Source of the DNA: an uncultured bacterium
GTDB lineage: Bacteria; Bacillota_I; Bacilli_A; RF39; UBA660
Direction: 5' to 3'
Length of the DNA: 34,339 bases
NCBI GenBank assembly: GCA_946611605.1
Contig: CAMODU010000011.1
Coordinates: 1-34,339, forward strand
A model generated the notes under the pieces. It was given only the letters and a program-made list of their open reading frames with translations. It was not told the origin of the DNA and made no database searches. The position numbers and the translations under genes are program-made. The first letter of the stretch is position 1, and each line of letters begins with the position of its first letter. This document shows, piece by piece, positions 6,214 to 16,100 of this stretch.

Positions 6214-8619
6214 ATGGGTAGTGGTATTTTTTTTCCTATTTCTGCGATTCCAGTAATACTTATCGTAATTATTACTTTTAATTTGAAGGGACATGTTAAA
6301 AGTGATGAAACGAATTTATTTAATGCTTTGATTATTACTAATTTTTTAGGTTTAATTATTGAATTATTTTGTTCATGGGCGTGTTATATTTCTTCGTCAC
6401 ATGTTTTGCTTGCTGAGTTAATTTTGAAATTATACTTGGTATATACTATTGCGTGGACCTTATTATTTACAATTTATATATTAAAAATATCATTTACTAA
6501 TGTATCAAAAAGAAATATTTTTCTTCATATTCTTTTCTTTATCATAGTTGTATTAATAATATATATTTTACCAATTAATATTGTTGTAGAAAATAACATG
6601 TCAGTTTTTTACACTTCCGGAAAAAGTGTTAATTTTTCATATTTTGTAAGTTTAATTTATATTTTAGAAATATTATTTGTTATTATAAAATCTATTAAAA
6701 AACTTAAAGATAAAAAGTATTTGCCAGTTTTTTTATTCTTTATAATTGGTACAATTGCTATCTCAATACAAAAGTCGCATCCGGAGTTTTTATTATTAAC
6801 ATATTCTCAAACTATTATTTGTTTAACTATGTATTTTACAATCGAAAATCCAGATGTAAAGATGTTAGAACAAGTTGAAATAGCTCGTGATAGGGCAGAT
6901 AAAGCGAATCAAGCTAAATCAGATTTTTTATCTTCTATGTCTCATGAGATAAGAACACCATTAAATGCTATTGTTGGTTTCTCTGAATGTGTTAATCAAG
7001 CTGAAACATTAGAAGAAGCAAAAGAAAATGCAAAAGATATCATGGGTGCATCTCAAACATTATTAGAGATTGTAAATGGTATATTAGATATTTCTAAGAT
7101 TGAATCTGGTAAGATTGAATTAATTGAAAATGACTATGATCCATATAAGATGTTAGATGAAACAGTTAAGTTAGCTAAAGGTAGATTAGGTGATAAACCA
7201 TTAGAGTTTAATGTTAATATTGCACCTGATATACCTAAGGTATTATATGGAGATAAGTTTAATATTAAGAAGATATTAATTAACTTCTTAACTAATGCTA
7301 TTAAATATACTGATGAAGGTTATGTTAATTTTGATGTTCAATGTGTTAAGTTAAATGGATATGTAAGATTAATATTCTCTGTAGCTGATTCAGGAAGAGG
7401 TATTAAAAAGGAAGATATATCTAAATTATTTACTAAATTCCAAAGATTAGATGAAGAAAAGAATCAAACAATTGAAGGTACTGGTTTAGGACTTGCAATT
7501 ACTAAACAATTAGTTGATATGATGAAAGGTACTGTAGTTGTTGATTCGGTATATGGTGAAGGTTCTAAATTCACATTTACATTAGATCAAAAGATATCTG
7601 ATAACGTATTAGATGATACTACTTCTCAATTGAATGTAGTAGTTGATTTAACAGGTAAAAAGATACTTGTAGTAGATGATAATAAACTAAACTTAAAAGT
7701 CGCTGATAAACTATTAAAACAATATAATGTAGCTATTACATTATGTAATTCAGGTGCTGATTGTTTAGATTTAATTGAGAATGGTAATAAATTTGATTTG
7801 ATATTATTAGATGATATGATGCCTAGTATGTCTGGTACTGAAACATTATTACATTTAAAAGATAAACATGGATTTAATACACCAGTAGTTGCATTAACTG
7901 CTAATGCAATTAATGGTATGAAAGAAAAGTATTTAGAAGCAGGTTTTGATGGCTATTTAGCTAAACCTATTGATAGAAATGAATTATATAAAACTTTAGT
8001 TAAATTTATGAATCCTTTAGCAACATATGATGCTGATTCTAATTCTATGGTAATATCATCAGAAGAAGAGGAAACTAAAGAAGAAGTAAAAGAAACTATT
8101 AAACAAGATCCTGATGTACCTAGAATATCTACTATAGGAGATATTCCTAAGTATGTACCAGATAATAAAGAAATAGTTATTAATCCTGGTGATAAAAAAG
8201 AAGTAAAAGAAACTACTAAGAAATCTACTAAGAAAGCATCTGATAGAACTACAGATGAAATAAGAATACTTATAGTAGATGATAATAATTTAAATATTAA
8301 AGTAGAATCTAAATTAATTACATCTTTAGGTTATAAAGTAGAAGCTGCTAATTCAGGTGTAGAAGCAATTAATATGGTTCAACATACTAAATATAATATT
8401 ATCTTAATGGATATTATGATGCCTATGATGGATGGTGTTAAAGCTTTACATGAATTAGAAAAGTTAGAAGGATTTGATACTCCTGTAATAGCCTTAACTG
8501 CTGATGCTGTTTTAGGTGCTAAAGATAAGTACTTAAAAGAAGGTTTTGATCAATATGTTACAAAGCCTATAAATAAGGAAGAATTAGAGAAAATACTATC
8601 TAAATATATTAAGAAATAA
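6214..8619 (+). CDS. Hybrid sensor histidine kinase with two receiver domains
   Basis: An 801-residue membrane sensor. About six or seven hydrophobic segments fill residues 1-215. A short linker leads to the HisKA domain with SMSHEIRTPLNA (phospho-acceptor H244), then a HATPase domain with NAIKYT (N361), DSGRGI and GTGLGLAIT. Receiver 1 has VVDDN and LLDDMMP (phospho-Asp D533), with TAN and KP further on. An acidic and lysine-rich linker of about 70 residues leads to receiver 2 with IVDDN and LMDIMMP (D733), TAD and KP. There is no DNA-binding output domain, so the signal probably passes to a separate phosphotransfer protein or regulator that is not in the window. The start at 6214 follows GAGAGGG by eight bases; a GTG at 6205 is less likely. 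The sensor half, to about 6900, uses NCG and CGT codons freely, whereas the kinase and receivers are host-like. The ligand is unknown. Confidence 0.95.
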   Translation: MGSGIFFPISAIPVILIVIITFNLKGHVKSDETNLFNALIITNFLGLIIELFCSWACYISSSHVLLAELILKLYLVYTIAWTLLFTIYILKISFTNVSKRNIFLHILFFIIVVLIIYILPINIVVENNMSVFYTSGKSVNFSYFVSLIYILEILFVIIKSIKKLKDKKYLPVFLFFIIGTIAISIQKSHPEFLLLTYSQTIICLTMYFTIENPDVKMLEQVEIARDRADKANQAKSDFLSSMSHEIRTPLNAIVGFSECVNQAETLEEAKENAKDIMGASQTLLEIVNGILDISKIESGKIELIENDYDPYKMLDETVKLAKGRLGDKPLEFNVNIAPDIPKVLYGDKFNIKKILINFLTNAIKYTDEGYVNFDVQCVKLNGYVRLIFSVADSGRGIKKEDISKLFTKFQRLDEEKNQTIEGTGLGLAITKQLVDMMKGTVVVDSVYGEGSKFTFTLDQKISDNVLDDTTSQLNVVVDLTGKKILVVDDNKLNLKVADKLLKQYNVAITLCNSGADCLDLIENGNKFDLILLDDMMPSMSGTETLLHLKDKHGFNTPVVALTANAINGMKEKYLEAGFDGYLAKPIDRNELYKTLVKFMNPLATYDADSNSMVISSEEEETKEEVKETIKQDPDVPRISTIGDIPKYVPDNKEIVINPGDKKEVKETTKKSTKKASDRTTDEIRILIVDDNNLNIKVESKLITSLGYKVEAANSGVEAINMVQHTKYNIILMDIMMPMMDGVKALHELEKLEGFDTPVIALTADAVLGAKDKYLKEGFDQYVTKPINKEELEKILSKYIKK

Positions 8620-8646
8620 GTCAACGTAAAATCGTTGATTTTTTCT
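8618..8646 (+). terminator. Terminator of the hybrid kinase gene
   Basis: A core stem TCAACG (8621-8626) with CGTTGA (8633-8638) has a TAAAAT loop and can be extended by A-T and G-T pairs from 8618; a T run follows. Its right arm is also the -35 box of the rpsB promoter. Confidence 0.8.
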
Positions 8647-8663
8647 TTAAATAATGGTATATT
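8635..8663 (+). promoter_or_regulatory. Promoter of rpsB-tsf
   Basis: TTGATT (8635-8640), 17 bases, then TATATT (8658-8663) preceded by TGG, giving an extended -10. The -35 box overlaps the terminator stem of the upstream gene. Transcription would begin near 8670, giving a leader of about 110 bases. Confidence 0.75.
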
Positions 8664-8670
8664 ATTAAAG

Positions 8671-8780
8671 GTTTCTATTGAAACTAATAGGCACACATAT
8701 TTAGAGGACTTGCCTAGTGGCCATATTAGGTTGGTTAGTCTTGGATATGTGGATGAAAAAAACGAAAGGAAGTGTTAATT
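8671..8780 (+). promoter_or_regulatory. Structured 5' leader of rpsB
   Basis: The leader folds by eye into GTTTC-TATT-GAAAC (8671-8684) and a longer branched structure closed by CACATAT (8694-8700) with ATATGTG (8745-8751). Inside lie GACT/AGTC (8707-8710 with 8737-8740) and a CCTA...TAGG hairpin (8713-8716 with 8727-8730). Leaders of ribosomal protein operons often bind the encoded protein to shut off translation. Autoregulation by S2 is the natural guess; the sequence alone shows only the fold. It has no T-rich terminator, so control, if any, would act on translation. The ribosome binding site AAAGGAAG (8765-8772) lies outside the main stem. Confidence 0.6.
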
Positions 8781-9779
8781 ATGGCTGTTGTTTCTATGAG
8801 TTATTTATTAGAAGCAGGTGTTCATTTTGGACATCAAACCAAAAGATGGAATCCTAAAATGAAGGAATACATCTTTAATTCAAGAGATGGTATTTATATT
8901 ATCGATCTTGAAAAGACTGTTGTATGCTTAGAAAATGCATATGCAAAAGTAAAAGAGATAGCTGAAAACGGAGGTTCATTCTTATTTGTTGGGACTAAAA
9001 AACAAGCTGTTGAAGCATCTCAAGAAGAAGCAGAAAGATCTGAATCTTTCTATGTAACTACTAGATGGTTAGGTGGAACTTTAACTAACTTCAGAACTAT
9101 CAGAAGAAGAGTTAAGAGAATGGAAGAAATCGAAAAAATGCAAGAAGATGGAACATTCGAAGCTTTACCTAAGAAAGAAGTAGAAAACATCAAGAAGGAA
9201 TACGAAAAGTTAAACAGAAACTTATCTGGTATTAGAGCTATGGAAAAGTTACCTAATGCTTTAATTATTGTTGATCCTACTAAGGAAATCAATGCTATAA
9301 GAGAAGCAAGAAAGTTAAATATTCCAGTATTTGGTTTAGTTGATACTAACTGTGATCCAGATGCAGTTGATTATGTTGTTCCTGGTAATGATGATGCAGT
9401 TAGATCTGTAAAAGTTATCTTAGGAGTATTAAATAATGCTATATGTGAAGCTAAGGGATTACCTTTAACTGATTATATAACTGAAGATACTAAAGATAAG
9501 AAAGATTTTAAAACTGAAGCTACTAAAGAAACTAAGAAAGAAGTAGCTGAAGAAAAATCTGCTAAGAAAGCTTCTAAGAAAGAAGAAACAGTAGAAGAAG
9601 TTGTAGAAGACAAGACAGTAGTTAAAATGACTACGGAAGAAAAAGAAAAGGCTAATGCTAAATCTAATGATTTATCATCTAAGACTGTAGCAGAATTAAG
9701 AGCTATGGCTAAAGAAGCTGGTGTTAAAGGTTTCTCTACAATGAAAAAAGATGAATTAATTGAAGTTTTAAATAAATAA
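8781..9779 (+). CDS. rpsB: 30S ribosomal protein S2 with an extended C-terminal tail
   Basis: Small-subunit protein S2 (uS2). The core starts [20 protein letters not shown] and includes [18 protein letters not shown] and [12 protein letters not shown], and ends near residue 225. The start at 8781 is set by homology and by AAAGGAAG; a GTG at 8772 also opens the frame. The protein has 332 residues instead of the usual 230-260. The extra part is a charged Lys/Glu/Thr linker followed by a compact final segment (about 299-332, [17 protein letters not shown] then [11 protein letters not shown]), which resembles the helix-extended-helix fold of HeH/LEM, SAP and Rho N-terminal domains. Such domains bind nucleic acid. 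tsf follows 17 bases downstream, the standard rpsB-tsf pair. Confidence 0.97.
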   Translation: MAVVSMSYLLEAGVHFGHQTKRWNPKMKEYIFNSRDGIYIIDLEKTVVCLENAYAKVKEIAENGGSFLFVGTKKQAVEASQEEAERSESFYVTTRWLGGTLTNFRTIRRRVKRMEEIEKMQEDGTFEALPKKEVENIKKEYEKLNRNLSGIRAMEKLPNALIIVDPTKEINAIREARKLNIPVFGLVDTNCDPDAVDYVVPGNDDAVRSVKVILGVLNNAICEAKGLPLTDYITEDTKDKKDFKTEATKETKKEVAEEKSAKKASKKEETVEEVVEDKTVVKMTTEEKEKANAKSNDLSSKTVAELRAMAKEAGVKGFSTMKKDELIEVLNK

Positions 9780-9796
9780 TAAAAAGGAGTATAAGT

Positions 9797-10672
9797 ATGA
9801 TAAGTGCAAAAGAAGTAAACGAATTAAGAAATAAAACTGGTGCTGGAATGATGGATTGTAAGAAGGCACTTACTGAATGCAATGGAGATATTGAAGCTGC
9901 TATAGATTGGTTAAGAGAAAAAGGTATCTCTAAGGCTGCTAAGAAGGCAGATAGAATTGCTGCTGAAGGATTAGCTAATATTTATACTGAAGGTAATAAA
10001 GCTGCTATAGTTGAAGTTAACTGTGAAACAGACTTTGTTACTAAAAACCAAGATTTCGTTGATTTAGTTGATACAATTGGTAATGCTGTATTAAAGGCTG
10101 ATAAAATTGAATCAGTTGAAGATGTATTAGCATTAGAAGTTGATGGATCAACTATAAATGATATTATTACTGCTAAGACTGCTACAATTGGAGAAAAATT
10201 GTCTTTAAGAAGAGCAGAATTAGTTATTAAAGAAGATTCTCAAAACTTTGGTGCATACTTACACATGGGTGGTAAAATTGCTTCATTAGTTGTAACTGAA
10301 GGAGCAAATGAAGAAGTAGCTAAGGATTGTGCTATGCAAGCTGCAGCTATGAGACCATCTTACTTAAAAGCTGAAGATGTACCTGCTGAAGTATTAGAAA
10401 GAGAAAAAGAAGTATTAAAAGCTCAAGCTATAGAAGAAGGTAAACCTGAAGATATAGCTGAAAAGATGGTAGTAGGTAGAATTTCTAAATACTACAAAGA
10501 AAATTGTTTAGAAGATCAAGAATTCGTAAAAGATTCATCAATGGATATTAAGACTTATGTTAAGAATAACGGTGGTTCTTTAGTATCTATGATTAGATAT
10601 GAAGTTGGTGAAGGTATGGAACATAGATCTGAAAACTTCGCTGAAGAAGTAGCTAAACAAATAGCTGGTTAA
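9797..10672 (+). CDS. tsf: Translation elongation factor Ts
   Basis: Guanine nucleotide exchange factor for EF-Tu. The 291-residue length is normal. The N-terminal UBA-like domain has ELRNKTGAGMMDCKKAL, and the core carries the TDFV motif (residues 78-81, after NCE) whose Asp-Phe pair opens the EF-Tu nucleotide site. AAAAAGGAG precedes the ATG by a normal distance. It is the second gene of the rpsB unit and is closed by a hairpin terminator. Codon use is strongly host-like, as expected for a highly expressed gene. Confidence 0.98.
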   Translation: MISAKEVNELRNKTGAGMMDCKKALTECNGDIEAAIDWLREKGISKAAKKADRIAAEGLANIYTEGNKAAIVEVNCETDFVTKNQDFVDLVDTIGNAVLKADKIESVEDVLALEVDGSTINDIITAKTATIGEKLSLRRAELVIKEDSQNFGAYLHMGGKIASLVVTEGANEEVAKDCAMQAAAMRPSYLKAEDVPAEVLEREKEVLKAQAIEEGKPEDIAEKMVVGRISKYYKENCLEDQEFVKDSSMDIKTYVKNNGGSLVSMIRYEVGEGMEHRSENFAEEVAKQIAG

Positions 10673-10682
10673 TATATAAGAT

Positions 10683-10713
10683 AAACTAGATAGTAAAATT
10701 TCTAGTTTTTTTA
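10683..10713 (+). terminator. Terminator of rpsB-tsf
   Basis: Stem AAACTAGA (10683-10690) with TCTAGTTT (10701-10708), a 10-base loop, then a T run. Confidence 0.8.
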
Positions 10714-10718
10714 TTGTA

Positions 10719-10751
10719 TAAAAAAGATAGGAGAGAAATAACTCCTATCTT
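10719..10751 (-). terminator. Terminator of the pilB-like gene
   Basis: A 10-bp stem, AAGATAGGAG (10724-10733) with CTCCTATCTT (10742-10751), 8-base loop. On the minus strand it is followed by a run of Ts (the A run at 10720-10725). It sits just past the stop codon of the minus-strand gene. Confidence 0.85.
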
Positions 10752-10752
10752 A

Positions 10753-12993
10753 TTATTGTATTGAATCTAATAATGCATTTATTTCATCATCAGATATTTC
10801 ATAATCATCTATAACTAAATTCTTACTCTTATTAGATGATTTCTTATTTGTCTTCTTAGGACTATCTTTTTTAGCCTTTTTAGAGTTCTTTTTAGGCTTA
10901 ATTGTAACTACTTCAAGATTATCTTCATCTTTAACCTTATTCTTCTTATTTGGTGCTTTATCAGCATCTTTTTTCTTAGGTTTAATAGTTACAGTTTCAA
11001 ATCCTTCATCAATAGCTACTGGAGTAGGTTTAACTGTATTAGTCTCATCTAATTGTAATGTAACTATTTCAGGTTCATCTTTTTCTATTATAGTATTTTC
11101 ATCAACATCAATATCTAATACTTTTTCTTCATCTAGTTTATCTAAATTAGTTGATTCTATTGTTTCTTCTTTTAATTCTTTCTTAGTAGGTTTAGGTGAT
11201 TCTAAACTTTCAAGTTCTTCATCTTTTTCTTCTAAACTTTCTAATTCTTCATCTTCTTCAATTTCTTTAAGAGCTTCTTTAAGATCTTCTTTTGAAGGAG
11301 TAGCTTTAGGCATATCCTTAGCAAGTTCTAGTAATTGTTTTAACATTTCTGGATCTAATTGCATTGGTACAGGATATGGCATATACATTGGTTGTCCTGG
11401 AGCTCCTTGAGGCATCATACCTGGTTGAGGCATTACCATTTGTGGAGTAGTTGGTTGATTAAATGAATTATTATCAATTGAATCTTCCATTTGTTCTTCT
11501 AATCCTAATTGAGTTCCTGATCCTAAATCATCATCTAAGTCAATTAATTTTAAGATTTCATCAAATGAAGTTTCACCTAATAATACTTTTTGTAATCCAT
11601 CTTGTAACATAGTATCAGTATCACCAACACCATATACTAGTTTTCTTAATACAGATTTATCTACACCTTTAGTAATAGCATCTCTTATAGCTTGGTTAAT
11701 TAATAATACTTCATGGATTGCAATACGTCCACGATAACCTGAATCACATTCAGGACATCCTTGTGGTATATATATTTCATTAACATCTTGATTTAATGCT
11801 TTCTTAAATGCTTCTTTTTCATATTCTGTAGTAGGACGTTTTTTCTTACACTTAGGACATAATCTTCTAGCTAACTTTTGAGATATAACACCTTCTAGAG
11901 AAGATCCTAATAAATATCTTTCTACAGACATATCTGTTAAACGTTCAATCGTATTTAATGAGTTATTTGTATGTATTGTAGATAATACTAGGTGACCAGT
12001 TATAGATGCACGAACTGCAATTCTTGCTGTTTCATCATCACGAATTTCACCAATCATGATTATATCTGGGTCTTCACGTAATATTGATCTTAATACTTCA
12101 GCAAAGTTTAATCCGATTTCTTCTTGAGCTTGTACTTGGTTAATACCACCAATATTCATTTCTATTGGGTCCTCAACAGTAATTATATTTGCTGATTCTT
12201 TATTTAATACTTGTAACATAGAATAAACAGTAGTTGATTTACCAGTACCAGTAGCACCAGTAACAAGTATAATACCATTTGGTAATGATAACATCTTTTC
12301 TACTTTAGCTAAGTTCTTAGGACTAAAGTCTAGACCTTCAACACCAGCAGCAGACATAGAGTAGTCCATGATACGGATAACTATCTTTTCACCCATAGAT
12401 GTAGGTAAACAAGCCACACGTAAATCTATAGTTTTATTAGCTAACTCAGTTCTGATAGCACCATCTTGAGGTAATCTTGATTCAGTAATATTCATTGATG
12501 ATATTATCTTAATACGAGTAATCATATTATTCTTAACATATAAAGGTACAATAGAGTAGTCATGTAATACACCATCTATTCTTATTCTTACTTTAATTCC
12601 TTCTGGGAATGGATCAAAGTGAATATCTGAAGCACCTTTGTTAATTGCGTCTAAGATAATAGAATTAACGATATCAGTAATAGGAACATTATTATAATCA
12701 AAAGTAACCATACCAGTTAATAATTCTTTATCGTCCATTGCTTTAGCAGAAGTGGAAATTTCTTGTAAGTCTTGTACAGTTTTTTCTTCTACTTTAGGAC
12801 CAATATAATTTCCATTTTCATCAATCATAGATGGATCTATAGGATTACCAAATTCATCTACATATTGAACAGTTTCACCTATATAGTTACCATTTTCATC
12901 TATTAAAGATGGATCAATTGGGTTACCAAATTCATCTACATATTGTGTTTCTGTTGGATTATTATTGTTTAATACTTCTTGATTATCAGTCAT
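10753..12993 (-). CDS. PilB/GspE/ComGA-like secretion ATPase with repeat and tail extensions
   Basis: Hexameric ATPase of type IV pilus, type II secretion or competence-pseudopilus assembly. The core (about residues 85-490) has Walker A GATGTGKSTT (246-255), VEDPIE, Walker B with DPDIIMIGEIRDDETA, the His box STIHTN, and a zinc-type cysteine set C379, C382, C413, C416. The usual length is 350-570 residues; here it is 746. The N-terminus carries two copies of a 26-residue acidic unit (YVDEFGNPIDPS...). The C-terminus adds about 230 residues: a Gln/Pro/Met-rich stretch, then alternating acidic and lysine-rich blocks with two copies of VTIKPKK. No platform protein (PilC/ComGB), peptidase or pilin operon adjoins it; a single pseudopilin gene lies at 17793. 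The start follows AAGGGTTGG. It has its own promoter on the minus strand. Confidence 0.93.
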   Translation of the reverse strand: MTDNQEVLNNNNPTETQYVDEFGNPIDPSLIDENGNYIGETVQYVDEFGNPIDPSMIDENGNYIGPKVEEKTVQDLQEISTSAKAMDDKELLTGMVTFDYNNVPITDIVNSIILDAINKGASDIHFDPFPEGIKVRIRIDGVLHDYSIVPLYVKNNMITRIKIISSMNITESRLPQDGAIRTELANKTIDLRVACLPTSMGEKIVIRIMDYSMSAAGVEGLDFSPKNLAKVEKMLSLPNGIILVTGATGTGKSTTVYSMLQVLNKESANIITVEDPIEMNIGGINQVQAQEEIGLNFAEVLRSILREDPDIIMIGEIRDDETARIAVRASITGHLVLSTIHTNNSLNTIERLTDMSVERYLLGSSLEGVISQKLARRLCPKCKKKRPTTEYEKEAFKKALNQDVNEIYIPQGCPECDSGYRGRIAIHEVLLINQAIRDAITKGVDKSVLRKLVYGVGDTDTMLQDGLQKVLLGETSFDEILKLIDLDDDLGSGTQLGLEEQMEDSIDNNSFNQPTTPQMVMPQPGMMPQGAPGQPMYMPYPVPMQLDPEMLKQLLELAKDMPKATPSKEDLKEALKEIEEDEELESLEEKDEELESLESPKPTKKELKEETIESTNLDKLDEEKVLDIDVDENTIIEKDEPEIVTLQLDETNTVKPTPVAIDEGFETVTIKPKKKDADKAPNKKNKVKDEDNLEVVTIKPKKNSKKAKKDSPKKTNKKSSNKSKNLVIDDYEISDDEINALLDSIQ
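12790..12945 (-). repeat. Tandem 78-bp coding repeat in the pilB-like gene
   Basis: Two consecutive copies of 78 bp encode residues 17-42 and 43-68 of the ATPase. The proteins are nearly identical through YVDEFGNPIDPS(L/M)IDENG and then NYIG; the DNA differs at several third positions, so the duplication is not recent or is kept by selection on protein. Confidence 0.85.
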
Positions 12994-13032
12994 ATTACCA
13001 ACCCTTGTCTATTCTATTTTATTCTATATTAA

Positions 13033-13062
13033 ATTATACAATAATTGAACTTCAATAGTCAA
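13033..13062 (-). promoter_or_regulatory. Promoter of the pilB-like gene (minus strand)
   Basis: On the minus strand: TTGACT (13062-13057), 18 bases, TATAAT (13038-13033). It lies about 40 bases before the start codon at 12993. Confidence 0.7.
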
Positions 13063-13073
13063 TAAAATAACAA

Positions 13074-13104
13074 GAAAAAAAGGAATATCTAATTCCTTTT
13101 TTAT
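13074..13104 (-). terminator. Terminator of recU-ponA
   Basis: On the minus strand, AAAAAAGGAAT pairs with ATTCCTTTTTT around a 5-base loop and continues into Ts. It overlaps the ponA stop codon at 13101-13103. Confidence 0.8.
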
Positions 13105-16100
13105 TCCCTAGTTATTTTAGTTTGTTGATTAGTACTTTGGAAGTTCTTTCTAGTTACATAGAACGTTGCATTATAGCTTTCATTATTAGCTAAATGACTC
13201 TCAATTTCTGATAAACATTGATCATTTCTACCAGCTGAACATGATAAATATAATGTTGTTCCAGCAACTTTTAAATCTTCGCCACCAGTAGTTTTTATAC
13301 TATAAGCTAAACTAAACATATTATTTTGTGCCATAGCATTCTTTAATGCACCAATTGTAATTGGATTTCTTAAACTTAATACTATCTTACCATCACCAGA
13401 AGGTACATCAGTACCTGATGAATTACCATCACCTATAGTAACAGTTATACCTTTAGATTGGTTAGCTTTAAATATTGAATATGACGATTTAACAGTGAAT
13501 GTTGAACCATTTGCAACATATCCATTATAAGTAAAGTTAGTATCAGTTACGAATCCTAAACTTCTAGTACCAGCACCATCAGTTATATATATTTCATAAC
13601 CGAAGTTACCTATATGAGCATTATTATATGCAATTCTTTCAGCAATATATTCTTCAGCCCAATAACTATAAATACTTGATTTAGTGAAGTAATCTCTAAT
13701 ATATGCTTCTGATACAGCATCAGGAGTAGGAATACCATCCCAAGTTAAATATATTTGAGTACCATTTGCATTATATTTTAAGTTACTTGGATTATTTAAT
13801 TGAGCAAATCTATTAGATGTTTCAGTTGGTACTGAATTCTTATTATACATTTCAACTGATTTTAAATCAGCAGGTGTAAATTCAGATGCTAATTGAACAG
13901 GATCAGTTCCTTTTTCAATTGTAGCTGTAGTAACACCAGAAGGCCTATTAAATGATGATTTCTTTGTAATAATACCTTTAGTTAATTCTTTCATTATTCC
14001 ACGTCTTGCAGCAGAACCTTCTGAAGATGTTAAGTAATGTTCAGATGTTAAAGTAGGGTATGAATACCACATAGACATAGCATAATCTTGAGTATATGCA
14101 ACTTGCCATACATCACCATCTATCGCACCTTTTAAGTTAAGTTTCTTAATTGTATTACCATCAACTGTAGATGTACCTGTTTTAGATGCAACTTCAGCAC
14201 CAGGTTTATTAGTTATACCACCAACAACACCAGATGAAATAGCATATTGTAAGATATTTGTAATAATATATGCAGTTTCTTCAGACATTGCTTGTACTCT
14301 CTTAGGAGTAACTACAAATTCATCACCAGTTTCATTAAATACTACTTTAGTAAATGAATATGGTTCAATATAAGTTCCGCCTCTTGCAAATGCAGCATAA
14401 GCAGCAGCAGATTCAACAGGTGTAACACCAGTGAAACCACCAATAGAACATGTTTCTAGTATTTGATCACCAGATGTTTCTAGAGTCCATCCTAAATCAG
14501 ATGCCATCTTTAATTTTTGTTCATTAGATGTTTGTTTAAATGTTAGTAGAGCAGGGATATTTCTTGATCTAGCAAGAGCATCCTTGATTGATTCAGCACC
14601 TTCATATGTATTATTCCAGTTCTTAATTTTTCCTCCACCAGTATATTCATATTGTTTATCTATTACAGTATTACCAGTTCCCCATCCTAAGTATTCAATT
14701 GCAGGACCATAATCTACAACTGGCTTAGCAGTAGAACCTGGATGACGTCTACCATCAGTAGCATAGTTAAATGATCTTTCTGATTTCTTAGATCTACCTG
14801 TACCTATAGATGTAATAGCACCTGTTTCAATACTAATAACAGCTATACCATTTTCAGAATAATCATTTTTATATTTATATGTAACACCATTTTGAATATC
14901 ATTTACTACTTTTTGTTGAGCAGGATCCATAGTTGTATATATTTCCATAGAAGTAGTGTAAGGATCATATCCTGTACGTCTTACAACTTCTTCAACAACA
15001 GTATCTATAAATCTAATATGTTCATTTAATTCAGAGTTATAACCTGCTAACAATGATTTAATAGGAATTGCTTGAGCAGCTTCTTTTTCTTCTTTAGATA
15101 TATAACCATGTCTTTCCATTAAGTTAAGTACTGTATTACGTCTATTTTCTGCAGCAACTGGATGGTTATATGGATTATATGCAAATGGTAATTGGAATAA
15201 ACCAGCTATCATTGCAGCTTCAGATAGATTTAAATCTGATACATCTTTACCAAAGTAAGCGCGTGATGCTTGTTGTACACCATATGCAGCACCTAAATAT
15301 CCATTATTAACATAGAATTCCATTATTTCTTCTTTAGTATATTTCTTTTCATATACAAATACAGCTAAATAAATATCTTGGAATTTTCTTATAATACCTT
15401 TTAAACCATGTGCTTCATTTGAAGTAGCAGAGTTCTTAGATAATTGCATTGTTAGAGTAGAAGCCCCACCAGCGCCAGATGATCCTAAGATTTGACCAAA
15501 TGATGCTTTAATAAATCTAGCAACATCTATACCATTATGTTGGAAGAATCTTGAATCTTCTGTTGCAACTATGGCATCTACTAATACTTGAGGTAATTCA
15601 TCATATGTAACTTTTTCTCTGTTTTCTGATCCAATACGAGCGAACTCATTACCATCTTTATCATATAGTACAGTAGAGTTCTCTTTATATAATCTATCTT
15701 TATCAATATTTGGAGCAGTAATAACAACATATGTTATTAAGAATATTGCACATGCAAATATAAATATTAAAAATAACATTAATACTATTAATATTTTGTC
15801 TCTTAAAGTTCCGTATTTTAATCTCTTATTAAATTTCTTCATATCGAATTTTAACACCCTTCCACGATTCTCGAAGAATACTCCTATTTTATTCTTATGT
15901 CCTTTATAAGGTACTAATTCTAATTGATCTCTATCTATATCATCTTCTAATAATTTAAGATCAAATTTCTTAGTATTATATAATTCATCTTGTTTATTAT
16001 ATTTTTTTTCTTTTTTCTTATTTTTTCTTTCTTCATCTTTTTTATCTAATTCCTTTAGTTTATTAAATATAAACTTAATGAACTTAAATATTGATGCAAA

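Noticed and set aside
9050-9292. Minus-strand ORF inside rpsB
   Set aside because: Shadow of a highly conserved ribosomal protein gene.
12790-12945. Possible CRISPR-like repeat
   Set aside because: Only two 78-bp copies, in frame and coding for a duplicated peptide in the ATPase; no spacers.
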